A stretch of DNA of 64,000 nt from Doryteuthis pealeii (GCA_023376005.1 CM042138.1:91667776-91731775), one strand, 5' to 3'; counted from the stretch's first letter, positions 33,999 through 45,925 are shown. Notes: a model not told the origin generated them from the letters alone. Numbers and translations: made by a program.

Positions 33999-34359
33999 TG
34001 GGGAATATGAAATGAGATGAAGAGAAATAAAAAGACACAACTGTTTCGAAGTATAGACGGACACTTTATTGATCAGACCGTTACTCTCTGGATGTCAGAG
34101 TCCAGACGCTCAGAACTTTTTATTCATTTATTTAATTTTGATTTAATTCAATTTTATTTAAATCCGCACAGTCTTAGCTACTGTATAGAGTTGCAGTCGC
34201 TATAAAATAGATAGATAAGGACTTATCAACCAACTCCACGTTCATTAAAAAACTGGTCAGACAACTTTAAAAGATCGGAAAAAAACTAGTCAGACATGAA
34301 ATGTCTGTCGTGTTCAACAAAATATGTATAAAAGAAAAAATGCTGCCAATATATACCCT

Positions 34360-34435
34360 AGTCTAAGGATAGTTGTGTCTAGCCACACTGAAGAGGCATG
34401 AAATGCCGAAACACGTGTCTATGGATGACTTATTA
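34360..34435 (+). mobile_element. tRNA-like/hammerhead repeat, copy A (head missing)
   Basis: It begins at accctagtctaaggatagtt, which is the point just past the B box in copy B, and continues through the hammerhead motif. It matches copy B at 34672-34745 apart from a few substitutions. Confidence 0.7.
34383..34424 (+). ncRNA. Hammerhead ribozyme motif, type I-like
   Basis: Stem I CCACA; core CTGAAGA (fits CTGANGA); stem II GGCAT-GAA-ATGCC, five perfect pairs; GAAA; stem III AC(AC/GT)GT; predicted cleavage after GTC at 34419; stem I partner TATGG, one mismatch. All conserved core positions are present. Compact hammerheads of this sort occur in schistosome Sm-alpha SINE-like satellites and in Penelope-like elements. 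Confidence 0.7.
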
Positions 34436-34612
34436 ATATATGCTCCCATAAATTTGGTAATGAGCTCTCTAATTGGTAATTTAAATTAACTCTCACTACT
34501 AAGCAAATAAGCAATGATTATTTCTCAGGAAATTTGATCTCTCAGTGACTGTAAAAATACATACATTCCTATGTACTTAATGGTTTGAAAACACCAGTCC
34601 CCGCATCAGCTG

Positions 34613-34745
34613 TCAGTAGGCGAGGGGATAAGATATCGGACTACCATGCGGTCAGTCTGAGTTCGACCCTAGCCTAAGGATAGTTGTGTCTAGCCACACT
34701 GAAGAAGCATGAAATGCCGAAACACGTGTCTGTGGATGACTTATA
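34613..34745 (+). mobile_element. tRNA-derived SINE carrying a hammerhead motif, copy B
   Basis: 34613-34672 resembles a tRNA head: A-box-like taggcgaggggataagatat and B-box-like GAGTTCGACCCT. It runs straight into the hammerhead at 34694-34735, then a (TA)n tract. Copy A, 230 bp upstream, repeats the same junction downstream of the B box, so the tRNA-like head and ribozyme form one unit. Confidence 0.65.
34694..34735 (+). ncRNA. Hammerhead ribozyme motif, type I-like
   Basis: Stem I CCACA pairs perfectly with TGTGG (34731-34735). Core CTGAAGA, stem II AGCAT-GAA-ATGCC (base pair next to the core is A-C, others paired), GAAA, stem III as in copy A, cleavage after GTC at 34730. The damaged basal pair of stem II likely weakens activity. 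Copies A and B are damaged at different places. Confidence 0.65.
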
Positions 34746-34777
34746 TATATTAATATATATATATATATATGTAGTTT

Positions 34778-34822
<45 letters not shown>
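34745..34822. repeat. (TA)n microsatellite
   Basis: Two TA runs separated by gtagtttacaa. Confidence 0.95.
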
Positions 34823-34824
<2 letters not shown>

Positions 34825-35104
34825 AAACTACGGTTTCGGTGTTCAAGGTACACCTCTTTGGGAGAACTAAAAAATATTGGTAGCTAATTTTAAATACTTG
34901 TAGGGTTTGGAATTATTTTCATTTTTATTTCCGTCTTAATTATTTTGTATAGATTTTACTTTCTAAGTCTACTTGTTTTCCTTTGAAATTAAAGATTTGT
35001 TTTCCACAAACTTATGTCTCCTTTATTCAGGCAAAAGTAATTTGTAATTCTCTCTGTCATTATATATATATACATGTGAAAATGGAAAAGGAATTGAATC
35101 CGAC

Positions 35105-35428
35105 AATATGAGGAAAAATGAGTAAAGAAAAGAAATGTAGATGGATAAAATGAATTTAATCGATATCGCATTAATCGATATCACTTACACATGTGTTTCG
35201 GTCATTTTATGTGTGTGAAAATATTTCGCACACATAGAAGAATCGACCTTCATCAGAGTGATTCAAAATAAATGTTCACTCTGATGAAGGTCGATTCTTC
35301 TATGTGTGCGAAATATTTTCACACACATAAACTGACCCAAACACATGTGTAAGTGATATCGATTAATGTGATATCGATTAAATTCATTTTATCCATCTAC
35401 ATTTCTTTTCTTTACTCATTTTTCCTCA

Positions 35429-35431
<3 letters not shown>
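35105..35431. repeat. Long palindrome, ~157 bp arms, 13 bp loop
   Basis: The arms 35105-35261 and 35275-35431 are almost exact reverse complements (few differences), the youngest-looking palindrome in the window. (TA)n follows at 35436. Each arm holds a hammerhead-like sequence with its 5' side toward the centre and its cleavage site outward, the same polarity as in the other palindromes. Confidence 0.95.
35181..35261 (-). ncRNA. Hammerhead-ribozyme-like motif with expanded stem II
   Basis: Minus strand: stem I TCACT; core CTGATGA (complement of 35250-35256); an unpaired A; GGTC pairing with GACC; an inner hairpin TATGTGTG...CACACATA inside stem II; GAAA; stem III ACAC-AT-GTGT; cleavage after GTA; stem I partner AGTGA. 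All core residues are conserved; the extra A before stem II is non-standard. The mirrored copy (plus, 35276-35365) has CAAA in place of GAAA. Confidence 0.55.
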
Positions 35432-35435
<4 letters not shown>

Positions 35436-35472
<37 letters not shown>

Positions 35473-35485
35473 TATACATATATAG
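35436..35485. repeat. (TA)n microsatellite
   Basis: About 50 bp of TA with two ACATAT interruptions next to the palindrome. Confidence 0.9.
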
Positions 35486-35489
35486 TAGG

Positions 35490-36355
35490 GACTTGGGATA
35501 TATAGATAATAACAACACACTAATACCAGCTGCTCCTCAATAGAGAATAGATCCTAAACTAAAGAAATGAGTTCATTTTTAGAAAGTAGCGCCATTGGAT
35601 AGAGACATTTCAATAACACTCAAAGGGACATTAAAATGGTTACTTTTTGAAAGGTATGATGAGGATGGGAGGAAATGTTGCGTTGAACATCTAAGCAAAC
35701 GGCATTTTGATTGTAAGATAATATGGCGTCTCCAAACGGCATCCAATCAATAAAGATGAAAATGTCTAACGACTGCCGGGAGCTGAATACAAAGGCTCAT
35801 TTAGAGCGGACGCTAAGGAAATCATGAGATAATATTTACTTAAATTTCGCTTCAAAAGAACCAATAGTGGATAATTCAAGTGACTGTTTTATTCCTCTTG
35901 CTTATTTGTTTATTTCGTGGAGAAAGAAAGAAAGAAACTCTTTTGTTTGTGTTTCCTTTCATGGAGAAAGACATAACCCTAAGGATAAAACGAGATAGTT
36001 TACGCGGCCATAAATTTTAGGCTACCATACAAGACATGAGGCAACAGTGTAGTGGTTAACAACGGTATTTAGCAGTAAAACAATGAAACGCGTCGCGCGC
36101 TATCCAAATTCAAATATTCGTCCCTTTTTATTGTATCGGTTATTTAGTTCTATAAGGACGAATACGCATCGTGTATATTATTTGACAAAAGTGTAAGAGA
36201 CCAAATAAAGTTAATTTTTTCCAGTCTTCATACAAAATGAAAATAAATGATAAAATTTCTTAAAATCGCGAGTGGGCGCATGCCCGTGAGCTGGCGGCTT
36301 TAACAAACTCGGAAAAAGAAATTAGAAAAAACCCCAAAAAAACGGGTAGATCATA
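35490..36355. other. Non-coding stretch, nothing recognised
   Basis: No coding signal. A tRNA-like phrase (caacagtgtagtggttaaca) near 36042 may be a decayed SINE head. Confidence 0.4.
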
Positions 36356-36359
36356 TCGA

Positions 36360-36860
<501 letters not shown>

Positions 36861-37214
36861 ATTACCTGAAACATATAAGAAGAATTCAAGGTCAGTACCT
36901 TTCACTCAACAAATACGCGAAACTTGCACACACCTTTTGCCAAATTGCAGCGAGGAGAGTCTTTTTCTTACAGACAACACCAGGAAAAAGTAGCTAAGTA
37001 TTTATTTCGTAAAAATACAAAAATGTGGCACAAGACCTAAATTGGGAGACAGGAAGGTTGTTTCTTTCTATTCTTACTTTTAACTAACCTATTTCCATTC
37101 GTGACCCAATTCATACTACTAATTTCCATTTACCATAAAACCAATTCACACTACAATCACAAAAAAATTACCAGTCTCTCAATGACAAACCTACACCTAC
37201 TCCCGTATTTATAT

Positions 37215-37640
37215 GGTCATAATGGTCAGGGGATAATTTGATTCATATACACAATTAAAACAAAAAAACTGAAAACTAGGAGAGAGAAAATAAAGGAAAA
37301 TGTGACAAATAATAAAATCCTTATTAGTATGGGCCTCCTCCACGTAGTAATACGGCAAAAAATTAGTTCACAGGTCAAAAATTGTTTTGGGGGGGATGAA
37401 TATAAAATAAAATTATAAATAAATTTCTCTTCAAGCACCCAGAGAACTTGAGTTTCTGTCACCTAATGGGGTTGGAAGCGGAAAGAGAACGAGAAATTAT
37501 GGATGAGAAAAAAAGAAAGAAAGAAAGGGCCTATAAGCTTACATATTCTAGCTAAGTTGATCAGTATTTAAAGAAATATTTTTAAAAAAATCTAGTCTAA
37601 CTTACCTGAGATGGGTCGACATTGTTCTTCCAAATACCCA
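37215..37640 (+). repeat. Local duplication, copy 2
   Basis: Diverged second copy of 36360-36860, about 830 bp downstream, with a short (AAAG)n where copy 1 has the microsatellite. Confidence 0.65.
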
Positions 37641-37924
37641 ATATTCTTCGGTACCTGTAAAGTTTGCGTCACTGTCTCTGCAGTTGGTCTTATAAGCTTT
37701 GAGTAACGAACGAGATTCGATGTACGTCAGTTCCCTCTCAGTTGTCACGAAATAAAAGTTTAGCAACCGAATGTTCGTCTATTTCCTCTGTCAGAATCAA
37801 ACACCTTTAGGTATCAGGTAAGAAGCTTCAACATTGTTCAACTCCTACCGTTTTGTAAATATTTATTTATTATTTTTTTTAATTGCCTTTTCTTCATTTA
37901 CCTCCCTCTTCATTTATTTTTTTC

Positions 37925-38072
37925 TTCAGTAACGCCTCAACACCCATAATTCGAAGTTGCGCTCCATGGATATCATATTTTAATCCAGGACCATCCTTTT
38001 CTTCTTCAGTAGAACCTCAACGCTCATAGTTCTTAGTTGAGCCCATGGATCTGATTTTTAATCGCTAATCAT
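37925..38072. repeat. Two-unit tandem repeat, ~75 bp
   Basis: Both units read ttcttcagtaacgcctcaac-like, then 'cataattcgaagttgcgc'/'catagttcttagttgagc', then 'ccatggatatcat'/'ccatggatctgat'. Diverged. Confidence 0.75.
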
Positions 38073-38074
38073 CT

Positions 38075-38770
38075 AAAAAGGAATCCTTTTCTAAAAAATA
38101 ATAATATAAATCTATAAAAAATAAAACATCTATTTATTTATGTAACAGAATAAGAAACCGAAATTTTTTTTTTTTTTCAATTAGAAATTGGAATATAGAT
38201 AGCTCTTATTTTGAATCAATAAACATCAAACGTTGTTAACAAATAAAGAAATGTTTAATTTCCAAATGAATGATAATTTCGAGAAGTTTTAATTCGCACT
38301 TAATGTTATTTTTTTAATCACACAAAATTCTCGAAATAAAAAAAAAAACAACTTTGAAATGCTGATCAGAATCCTTCAATCCTTCCTAAATTGAAGAATC
38401 CATATCTTTCAAAACAATTTTTATAACAAGAAATATTTTCATTTGCGGATTGTCTAGTTATTCATGAAAAGTATCCTATTACGCTTGAAGAAATTTTTTT
38501 TTAACTTTTAGAAATAATTATGTTCAGAATTTTTTTTTAGATAGATTTTATAATTAAAACTTTTCTCGGTAATATTAATTTCGTTTTAGCACACAATTCT
38601 GTTGTTAATTTCATGTTTTATTCATTAGGCTGTTTGTTGATTGATGTATTTTTAGATCGCTTGAAAAACCCTCCGAGTTGATGTCATATAAAGCTCAGAT
38701 ATCAGAAGAGATTAGCAAAAACGTCGATTTCCATATTCTATCTTCAATGTTCAATTACACCAGATTTAAT
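38075..38770. other. AT-rich non-coding stretch, nothing recognised
   Basis: Very A/T-rich with several homopolymer runs. No coding signal. Confidence 0.5.
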
Positions 38771-38773
38771 GGC

Positions 38774-38857
<84 letters not shown>

Positions 38858-38971
38858 CATTTAATATTTAGAATTTGAAATTTTTCAAACTAATTACTTG
38901 TTTTGGCAATTTGCTAAACTAATTCCACGAAGGAAATTTAAAAAAAAATGTATACCTAATCATTTTTACAT

Positions 38972-39045
<74 letters not shown>
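38774..39045. repeat. Two (TA)n tracts, the first with a (TG)n end
   Basis: 38774-38858 is TA then TG. 38978-39045 is pure TA. About 120 bp of unrecognised DNA separates them. Confidence 0.95.
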
Positions 39046-39048
<3 letters not shown>

Positions 39049-39129
39049 TGATTATATACACGTTTCTTTAATAAGAACATTAAGAAAATAAAAACAATGT
39101 CAAGTCTTGAAAGATATAATATCATACAA

Positions 39130-39890
39130 ATATACGAGGACCCGTTTTATTTTTAATGAGTTACGTATCTCATCTGGGTAATTTTGATCTTTAATCGTCC
39201 TGCGTCTTGTCATGTTTTATCGAGCCGGTGTCAGGCGAATTTCTGGCCCAATTTAGATATTTTAAGAGTTGTGTTTTTTATCGTCGGCGAATTAATGTTT
39301 TACAGCGCTCAAATCGTCACCACACATCATAAATTAAATAGAAAAAAAAATGATAACGATTCCATAATCTAGAAAGAATACTTATCTCTGGAAATTGCCC
39401 CTGATAAGAAATAATTAGTTTGCTATATAAGAATGTATGTCCTGTGAAAAAAAAGGGGGAGGGCTGGTGACTTACTGGTTGGAGCCGCTGGTTGAGTCGA
39501 GGGAGTTCTGGCGCTTGTGATTGAACACGAGGCCAGAAAAGGATTGCATTATATGGTTTCCCGTCGGAAGTTGGAGGGGTGAGGAGACATAGCAGCGCCT
39601 ATATAGTGGGCTTTCCTCCCGTTCATTTCACTTTTGCTCCCGTGATCAAACTACGGATATAGAAGTTTTTACGGAGTGCTTACTACTTGTTACCAGACCC
39701 CAGCCAGGAGTGGGTCGCAAAGGATTATTCCTTTTCCAACCCCGACTCGTCGGCTTGTTCCACCTGGGTAACCATAATAAAAAAGCAAACCAAAAAAAAA
39801 AAAAAAATTATTCGAATCGCAAAACTGTTCTCCATATAAATATATGAGTTCTGATCAAAAACAGGTGTGCAATTTAGATAATGAAATAAT
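39130..39890. other. Non-coding stretch, nothing recognised
   Basis: 39460-39700 has higher GC and a tRNA-like phrase (ggttggagccgctggttgag), possibly an old SINE. Not supported further. Confidence 0.35.
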
Positions 39891-39894
39891 GATA

Positions 39895-40375
39895 TAGTAG
39901 CATAATCTGGATATACCATATTATAATAATTAATTATTACAAGGTTTGATATGTTTACTAAGAGCTGTTGTTGAATAGTTCAATATGTAAAAGTATAATA
40001 ATCTTGATTTAACACTCATTCACTCTTTTTTTTTCGTTCTTCTTTTATCTTTTTATCATGATCGATTGAAACAGATTAGCGTTATCGCTACGGCACGCTC
40101 AGAACCTCTCTCTCTGTCCCCTTCTTTCTTATTATATTTTTCTGCGTATCATGTCTTTTTCTTCCCTTTCTTTGTGATAAAAATCGAATGTTTCATTATA
40201 TAGCTGAGGTGAGGACACTCACAAAAAATAAGAATTCGACTGATATGCAACACCAGATAATCAGGATCTACATTTTTACATTTTATCTTCGACGATTTGG
40301 ACGGTCTCATTTCTAACCAGAGTTGTTGCAAGATAGTAATGATCGGATGATTAAGGAACAAGTGAATTAATATAA
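39895..40375 (+). repeat. Dispersed repeat H, copy 1
   Basis: It matches 62845-63310 in the same orientation: 'gtttgatatgtttacta', 'agattagcgttatcgct', 'taagaattcgactgata', 'acgatttggacggtctc' and 'gttgcaagatagtaa'. It ends in (ATA)n at 40386-40433. A shorter relative with 'gtacgattggatggtctcat' lies at 40865-40890, also followed by an (AAT)n run. The repeated simple tail suggests a LINE/SINE-type retroposon. Confidence 0.7.
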
Positions 40376-40382
40376 AGTAATA

Positions 40383-40385
<3 letters not shown>

Positions 40386-40433
<48 letters not shown>
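40386..40433. repeat. (TAA)n microsatellite
   Basis: About 16 copies of the trinucleotide at the 3' side of repeat H. Confidence 0.95.
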
Positions 40434-40434
<1 letters not shown>

Positions 40435-40926
40435 GGGACCTGGTTTTTTTTTTCAACAAAACGAAACAAAAATCAAGTGGAGCTATTTAAGCCAGAAAGG
40501 ATGATTTGCAATTTCATGACATATAATAATTGTTGTCTTTGCAATAAATAATACAAAAATATACAATAACAATCGATATAATACTTAATACACATATCAT
40601 GTGTGAGTATTTAATGCTACAGGAACTTCAAGATCAATATATTTGCATATTCTATTTTATTGATAACGGTAGTACTGGTCACGGGACGACATAAGATCAA
40701 AATTACCAAAGTATATTCCGTAATTTACAATTTTAATATAACAAATAAAACAAACATAACTTCTTTTTTTAAAAATTCATTTTAATTTTACGTTGAGCAT
40801 TAAAGAGACGCAATTCCATTTGGATTAAGCGAACCACATAATCTTTACATTTTGCATTGCATCCTGTACGATTGGATGGTCTCATTTCTAACAATATTAA
40901 TATATTTTAACATCAATTTTAATATA

Positions 40927-40967
<41 letters not shown>

Positions 40968-40980
40968 GAAGAAGAAGAAA
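40927..40980. repeat. (AAT)n-(AAG)n microsatellite
   Basis: About 14 AAT units then four GAA units, following a second short repeat-H relative. Confidence 0.95.
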
Positions 40981-41344
40981 TATTTGGTCTGATGGTCATT
41001 ATATATAGAATATATGAAAATAATAATAAACCAGACACTCCTTTGAGATCGACGATGTATACAAAGTAATTCTAAACAGCAGTGCTCAATTATACCGAAT
41101 ATAAAGGCAACATATTTAATTCAAATCAATAATACCTGTAAATGAGTTGATTTCCTTAACAAAATAAAATGCGAAAAACAACTCCCTATGACAGTTTTGC
41201 TCAAAGAGAAAAAATAAATGGCATAGCTGGTTAAACATCTAATGTTATGGACCCTGTGAAGTTATGAATGTATTTCGTATCAAATAATTTTGTAAAATAT
41301 ATTCAAAAATAAATGATTAATTGAAAGATTTGACAAAAGATTTT
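40981..41344. other. AT-rich non-coding stretch, nothing recognised
   Basis: No coding signal or repeat copy seen. Confidence 0.5.
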
Positions 41345-41812
41345 TGGCGAGAGAAATTATGCAAGTTGTAGCTCAAAGCGAGCACGAACAAGTCTGGCGT
41401 GCAAAATAGGATCAGGGGGGAGTGCAGCAGGCGATTAGGGAGATTGAACTCGATCCCCCTGATCGTGAGTCGTTGCTTGACGTCGGACTACCTCGTTTGC
41501 GCGCATGCAAATTACTACACTGCGCGATTGACCTGGATTTGGGATTTTAGTCAGGACAGGAATGATTATTTAAGACCTGTCTTACCACACCGCGATATGC
41601 GTTTTGATCTTGTTGACGAGGGCACTGACGTACAAAGAGGAAGAAGAGGCGAGTGAGCTTTGGCAAAGGATTGCAAGAAAAGATTGTTGCCGTCGGCAAG
41701 GACTTGGTCAGGGGACTTTGGTAGCTAGGAGAACGTCTTTTTCCGGTGAAGAGATTCGGCTGTCCAACCCGACGGACTTTCAGTTCATTTATTATAGATT
41801 TCTCTTAAGACC
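41345..41812 (+). repeat. Dispersed repeat E, copy 2
   Basis: It corresponds to the reverse complement of 16483-17046. It is more GC-rich than its surroundings. Small open frames inside do not agree with the other copy, which argues against coding. It could be an LTR or a SINE body; no ends identified. Confidence 0.65.
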
Positions 41813-42117
41813 ATCCATATGAGAATTTTACTAGCATTAATAACAATATTGAGGAGAGTGCTGTACTATTTAAGGAACTTGATCCCGATTAATCCTCATT
41901 CCTTAGAAACGGTAACATTGTATGAACAAATGGCTTAAGGAAATGCAACCGCGAACGGATGTACATTTAATAAGCAATTGAGAGTTACCTCCCCTATTTT
42001 ATGCTTACCTTCCCTTTTGATAACTCTCTATAATATATTAGACTTTATAAACTTTCAATAAGTGTACCAATTATTCTAAGTACAATAAAGCTTTCCAAAG
42101 TTTATCGCTGTTATCGT

Positions 42118-42160
42118 TTAATGGCATATCAACCCTGTTGGTTATTTAATGCCAACTGTA
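42118..42160 (-). mobile_element. Family-B tail fragment
   Basis: The phrase atggcatatcaaccctgttg and gttatttaatgcc is the reverse complement of the B tail region. Confidence 0.5.
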
Positions 42161-42256
42161 TAAAATTCATAAAATCAACATAATATAATATATATAACAA
42201 TTATATATAGAGTAATATAACAGCAAATAATAAATAATATCTAGCATAACACAATA

Positions 42257-42261
<5 letters not shown>

Positions 42262-42353
<92 letters not shown>

Positions 42354-42358
42354 ATATT
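42262..42358. repeat. (CA)n-(TA)n compound microsatellite
   Basis: About 40 bp of CA then TA with phase slips. Confidence 0.95.
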
Positions 42359-42890
42359 GTAAGGCATTATCTTGTGGTATACATCTTCTTTTTTTTCTCC
42401 TAAAAACAAATTGTTAGTGTGCGAGATTACAGTAATCTATTTTACATTTCTGTTGCGTCCTCGTAAGTGGTTTGTAGACGTATTTCATACCAGATTCATA
42501 AATTTCAATATATTTTTTCTCTCTCTCGAAGGACAAAATTATATCTGTTAACATTTTCGAACACATCTTTCATGTTATTTGCGTTGAAAAATCTTTTTTT
42601 TTCTGGCAGGGGCGTAAACTTTTCATTCTATGAGAAAGTGTTTGACAGTGCAAGGTGTTTCTTATGAAAGAGTTTATCAGAAACGAGAAAGATTTTCTGA
42701 TTTTTTCCGCGGTATTGCATATTATTCTGAAGTTTTTCACCCTGTTGGCAGGGCTTAGAATAGGCTGAGTGTAATTGTAATCCATAGTCATTGGTATAAC
42801 ACCCCACCAAAAAAGAAAGAGGTGTACTGGGGGAGGGGGCACTAAACGAAATCTGATGGTGATGTAATTCTGGAATTTTGGGGTCAAGTA

Positions 42891-43540
42891 AATCTTCATT
42901 ATCATTACGTCTATGTTCCCAGTGAACTTTTTTTTTAAATGTACAAGGTGTGTCAAAGAAGTATTGAGATTTTTTGTACTTTTTGACACACCTTGTGTTT
43001 TGAAGAAAAAAAAACTCTTCATTATCATTACGTCTATGTTCAAAGTGAACTTGTTTTAAATGTACAAGGTGTGTCAAAAAAGTATTGATATTTTTTGTAC
43101 TTTATGACACACCTTGTGTTCTAAAAAAAATGTTATTATCATTACGTCTATGTTCAGAGTGAACTTTAAAAAAAAATGTACAAGATGTGTCAAAAAAGTA
43201 TTGAGATTTTTTTTGTACTTTTTGACACACCTTGTGTTCTGAAAAAAAACTCTTCATTATCATTACGACTATGTTCAGAGTGAACTTTTTTAAATGTACA
43301 AGGTGTGTCAAAAAAGTATTGAGATTTTTTGTACTTTTTGACACACTCGTGTTCTGAAAAAAAATAGCGTTCCATTCATTCTTCATTTCTATATTGCTAA
43401 ATACAACTTTAAACTTGGTACTTTTGGACACACCTTGTATTCTGAAAAAAAAATTAATGAATAGAACGTTATTTTATTTTCAGAATACTAGGTGTGTCAA
43501 AACGTACAAAAAATCTTTATACTTTTTGACACACCGTGTA
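42891..43540. repeat. Tandem array of mariner-MITE-like units (~114-124 bp)
   Basis: At least four direct units begin near 42893, 43017, 43131 and 43252, each with cttcattatcattacgtcta, then tgttcagagtgaac, then tacaaggtgtgtcaaaaaag paired to tttttgacacaccttgt. Two diverged units follow to 43540. Every unit contains its own ~20 bp inverted repeat. Translations give repeated KKYKKSQYFFDTPCTF-like peptides that are shadows. Confidence 0.9.
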
Positions 43541-43699
43541 TGTATGTAAGAAGGTAGCGGTTGAGGGTCTTAGTGTCCTGGGTGTGGCGTAAAACAGCAT
43601 CTAATGGGGGAAGTTCCAATTTTGGATCTCTGGGGAGGGTGGAGTACGCCTTTATTGCTATCATTCCCGGGTCCACCCTTACCGGGAGTGTAGTTAGGG

Positions 43700-43765
43700 T
43701 TCCATCTATTAGTCAAATAGATCGGTTTTAGAATTATTCGTATTTGATAGGACCGTGTGCAAAAT
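43700..43765 (-). mobile_element. Mariner end fragment
   Basis: 'aaatagatcggttttagaat' and 'tattcgtatttgataggacc' match the reverse complement of the right end of the 50.5 kb mariner. Confidence 0.5.
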
Positions 43766-44131
43766 ATCTCATCAGAAACAACTTCACAAAGATTCAAATG
43801 AATGCGATTACCTAACCTCTAGAAATGAAATAACCCTAAAGCAGTTAAACTGCCATTAAAATATATCTCATCAGAAACAACTTCACAAAAGATTCAAATG
43901 AATGCGATTACCTAACCTCTAGAAATGAAATAACCCTAAAGCAGTTGAACTGCCATTAAAGTATATAATATGTACCTAACCTCTAGAAATGAAATAACCC
44001 TAAAGCAGTTAAACTGCCATTAAAATATATCTCATCAGAAACAAATCCACAAAAGATTCAAATGAATGCGATTACCTAACCTCTAGAAATGAAATAACCC
44101 TAAAGCAGTTGAACTGCCATTAAAATATATC
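43764..44131. repeat. Tandem array, ~100 bp unit, about 3.6 copies
   Basis: Units begin 'atctcatcagaaacaacttc' near 43765, 43864 and 44028, with a partial unit (starting tacctaacctctagaaatga) at 43973. Copies are nearly identical, so the array is recent. It starts directly at the mariner fragment. Confidence 0.95.
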
Positions 44132-44503
44132 AACATGTAGTCGTACATTTTGTGCGCACTTTAAGCAACTTCTGCTATGGAAATTCAAATCATTTCCCTG
44201 TAGAACTCATCGCGCCTTGCAAAGAGCCTCTAACCCAATTCTAATGACTCAACGTAACTCACCATTCCTGTTTTCTAAACTGTCACAAAAAAAACCCTGA
44301 TATTTGACGATGAGCTTTCTCTCGTGAGTTTTGACCAGATGCTCATCCTTGGGCGATGTCCCCTTAAATTGGATTACTTAATTAAAATTTGAACACCCTA
44401 AATACATTGCTTCAATTTACTCCATATAGAACTTACAGGGGTAAAAGAAAATGACAGATGGTCAAACTTTTGGAATTTTCCTCCGAATTCAGGTAGATAG
44501 ATT
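44132..44503. other. Non-coding stretch, nothing recognised
   Basis: No coding signal or second copy in the window. Confidence 0.5.
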
Positions 44504-45070
44504 CGTTGGTTGGATGGATTTTACAGCATATCAACCCTTATTGGGTTATTGCATGCTGAAAACGTTTTGTCTTATTCCTTCTTGGTTGGTACTCAATTTT
44601 TGTAGTCAATTCTTTAAACACATTTTTCAAACTCTCTTTTGAATCTATAAATGGGGCCCTAACAGGTACTACCACACTGGGTCAATGGACCTGGGAGTAA
44701 TGGTGATGAAGGGATACCCCTAATTCCCCAGAGCTCAAAAATTGAAACTTCAGCATCATATAATTTTGAACATCATTCCCACGGCACTATGACCCTTTTA
44801 GCCCATATATGATAAAAAAGGTTTTGGGTTTGCCATATAAGCATTAGGGTCGGGGCAATAATATAAATCCTAGAGTTTGACGCGAGGAGCCGATTGGTGT
44901 CTAGCCTATGTAAGGACAAAAGTGTAGTGTTGCATATCATGGATTGCTCAGTCACCAAGATTCCATCCTTAAGCATCACAGGTCGCCACCAAGGGCCAAC
45001 AGGTAGACCATAAGGATGATTATACCCCCTGCAGAGGTGCAGTCGGTGTATTCTCTCGTCCCAACCGACA
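44504..45070 (-). mobile_element. Retroposon family B
   Basis: Tail complement ttggttggatggattttaca, 'tcaacccttattgggttatt', then family blocks in order to 'cagtcggtgtattctc'. Near full length. Confidence 0.75.
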
Positions 45071-45155
45071 GTAAAATCAGTTTGATAGGGCAGAGAATTC
45101 ATAACTTGTATGTGCTTGAACGGTGCTTAGTTAAAATATTCATATATATATATAT

Positions 45156-45430
45156 TTACCAACTCCGCACGAGCAGGATGTGACACAAGGTCAATTTCTC
45201 AAGCGGGATTTAACAGGTTTGAATTCAGAGTTTTCCTTATCCTAGACTGGTTGCCTAACCAAGGTTAAAGAGCCCAGTCTGTCCTACTATTACCCATAGC
45301 TGAAGGGAGAGTAGAATTCATACCTTTCCCAGAGGTATTAGCGCTAAGTGAAATGCAATTACCACGTCCAGGATTTGAACTCGGTGGGGCGAGTCCATTT
45401 CCTATGACTTTACCATTACACCACGCACTT
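45156..45430 (-). mobile_element. SINE family T2 with 16 bp target duplication
   Basis: It is bordered by taaaatattcatatat at 45132-45147 and 45433-45448. Minus-strand head has AAAGTGCGTGGTGTAATGGT and the B-box-like CGAGTTCAAATCC. The clear duplication supports LINE-mediated insertion. Confidence 0.9.
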
Positions 45431-45459
45431 TCTAAAATATTCATATATGTTCACGCTAT

Positions 45460-45885
45460 CACAGCTCAATTGTATTAAGATAATAAAATATAGGTAGCAT
45501 GTTATTTTTTCTTGAACTATATATATATACGTAATATTTTGCTACATTTATAAAAAAAGAATGAGTGTGCATTATCGGTGATTGAGTATCTAATTTAGGA
45601 TTAGCGTTTTTAATATCTCGCATATATCGCACAGGTGATAAACTAACGTTTACCAGCGCCGTTGACTCGACATCTACACTATATATACAGGGTATTCTCT
45701 TCCATGATTCAGGTGGGTTCCAATCATTCATTCTACCTGTCATCACATATATGAATGAAGAAGGGTCCAAGCTTTTAAATGATGCATAGTGTGCGTCAGT
45801 ATCTCCAACCTACGGAGAAAAGCAAATATAGATATATCAAATTGATACCGAATGCCCTCTATCCATCCATCTATCTATCTATCCA

Positions 45886-45925
<40 letters not shown>

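Noticed and set aside
42570..43431. Antisense frames of 109-157 codons with repeated KKYKKSQYFFDTP peptides
   Set aside because: They are translations of the tandem MITE array; the repetition is of DNA origin.
42891..44131. CRISPR-like array
   Set aside because: Repeat units are ~100-120 bp with no unique spacers of constant length, in a eukaryotic repeat context.
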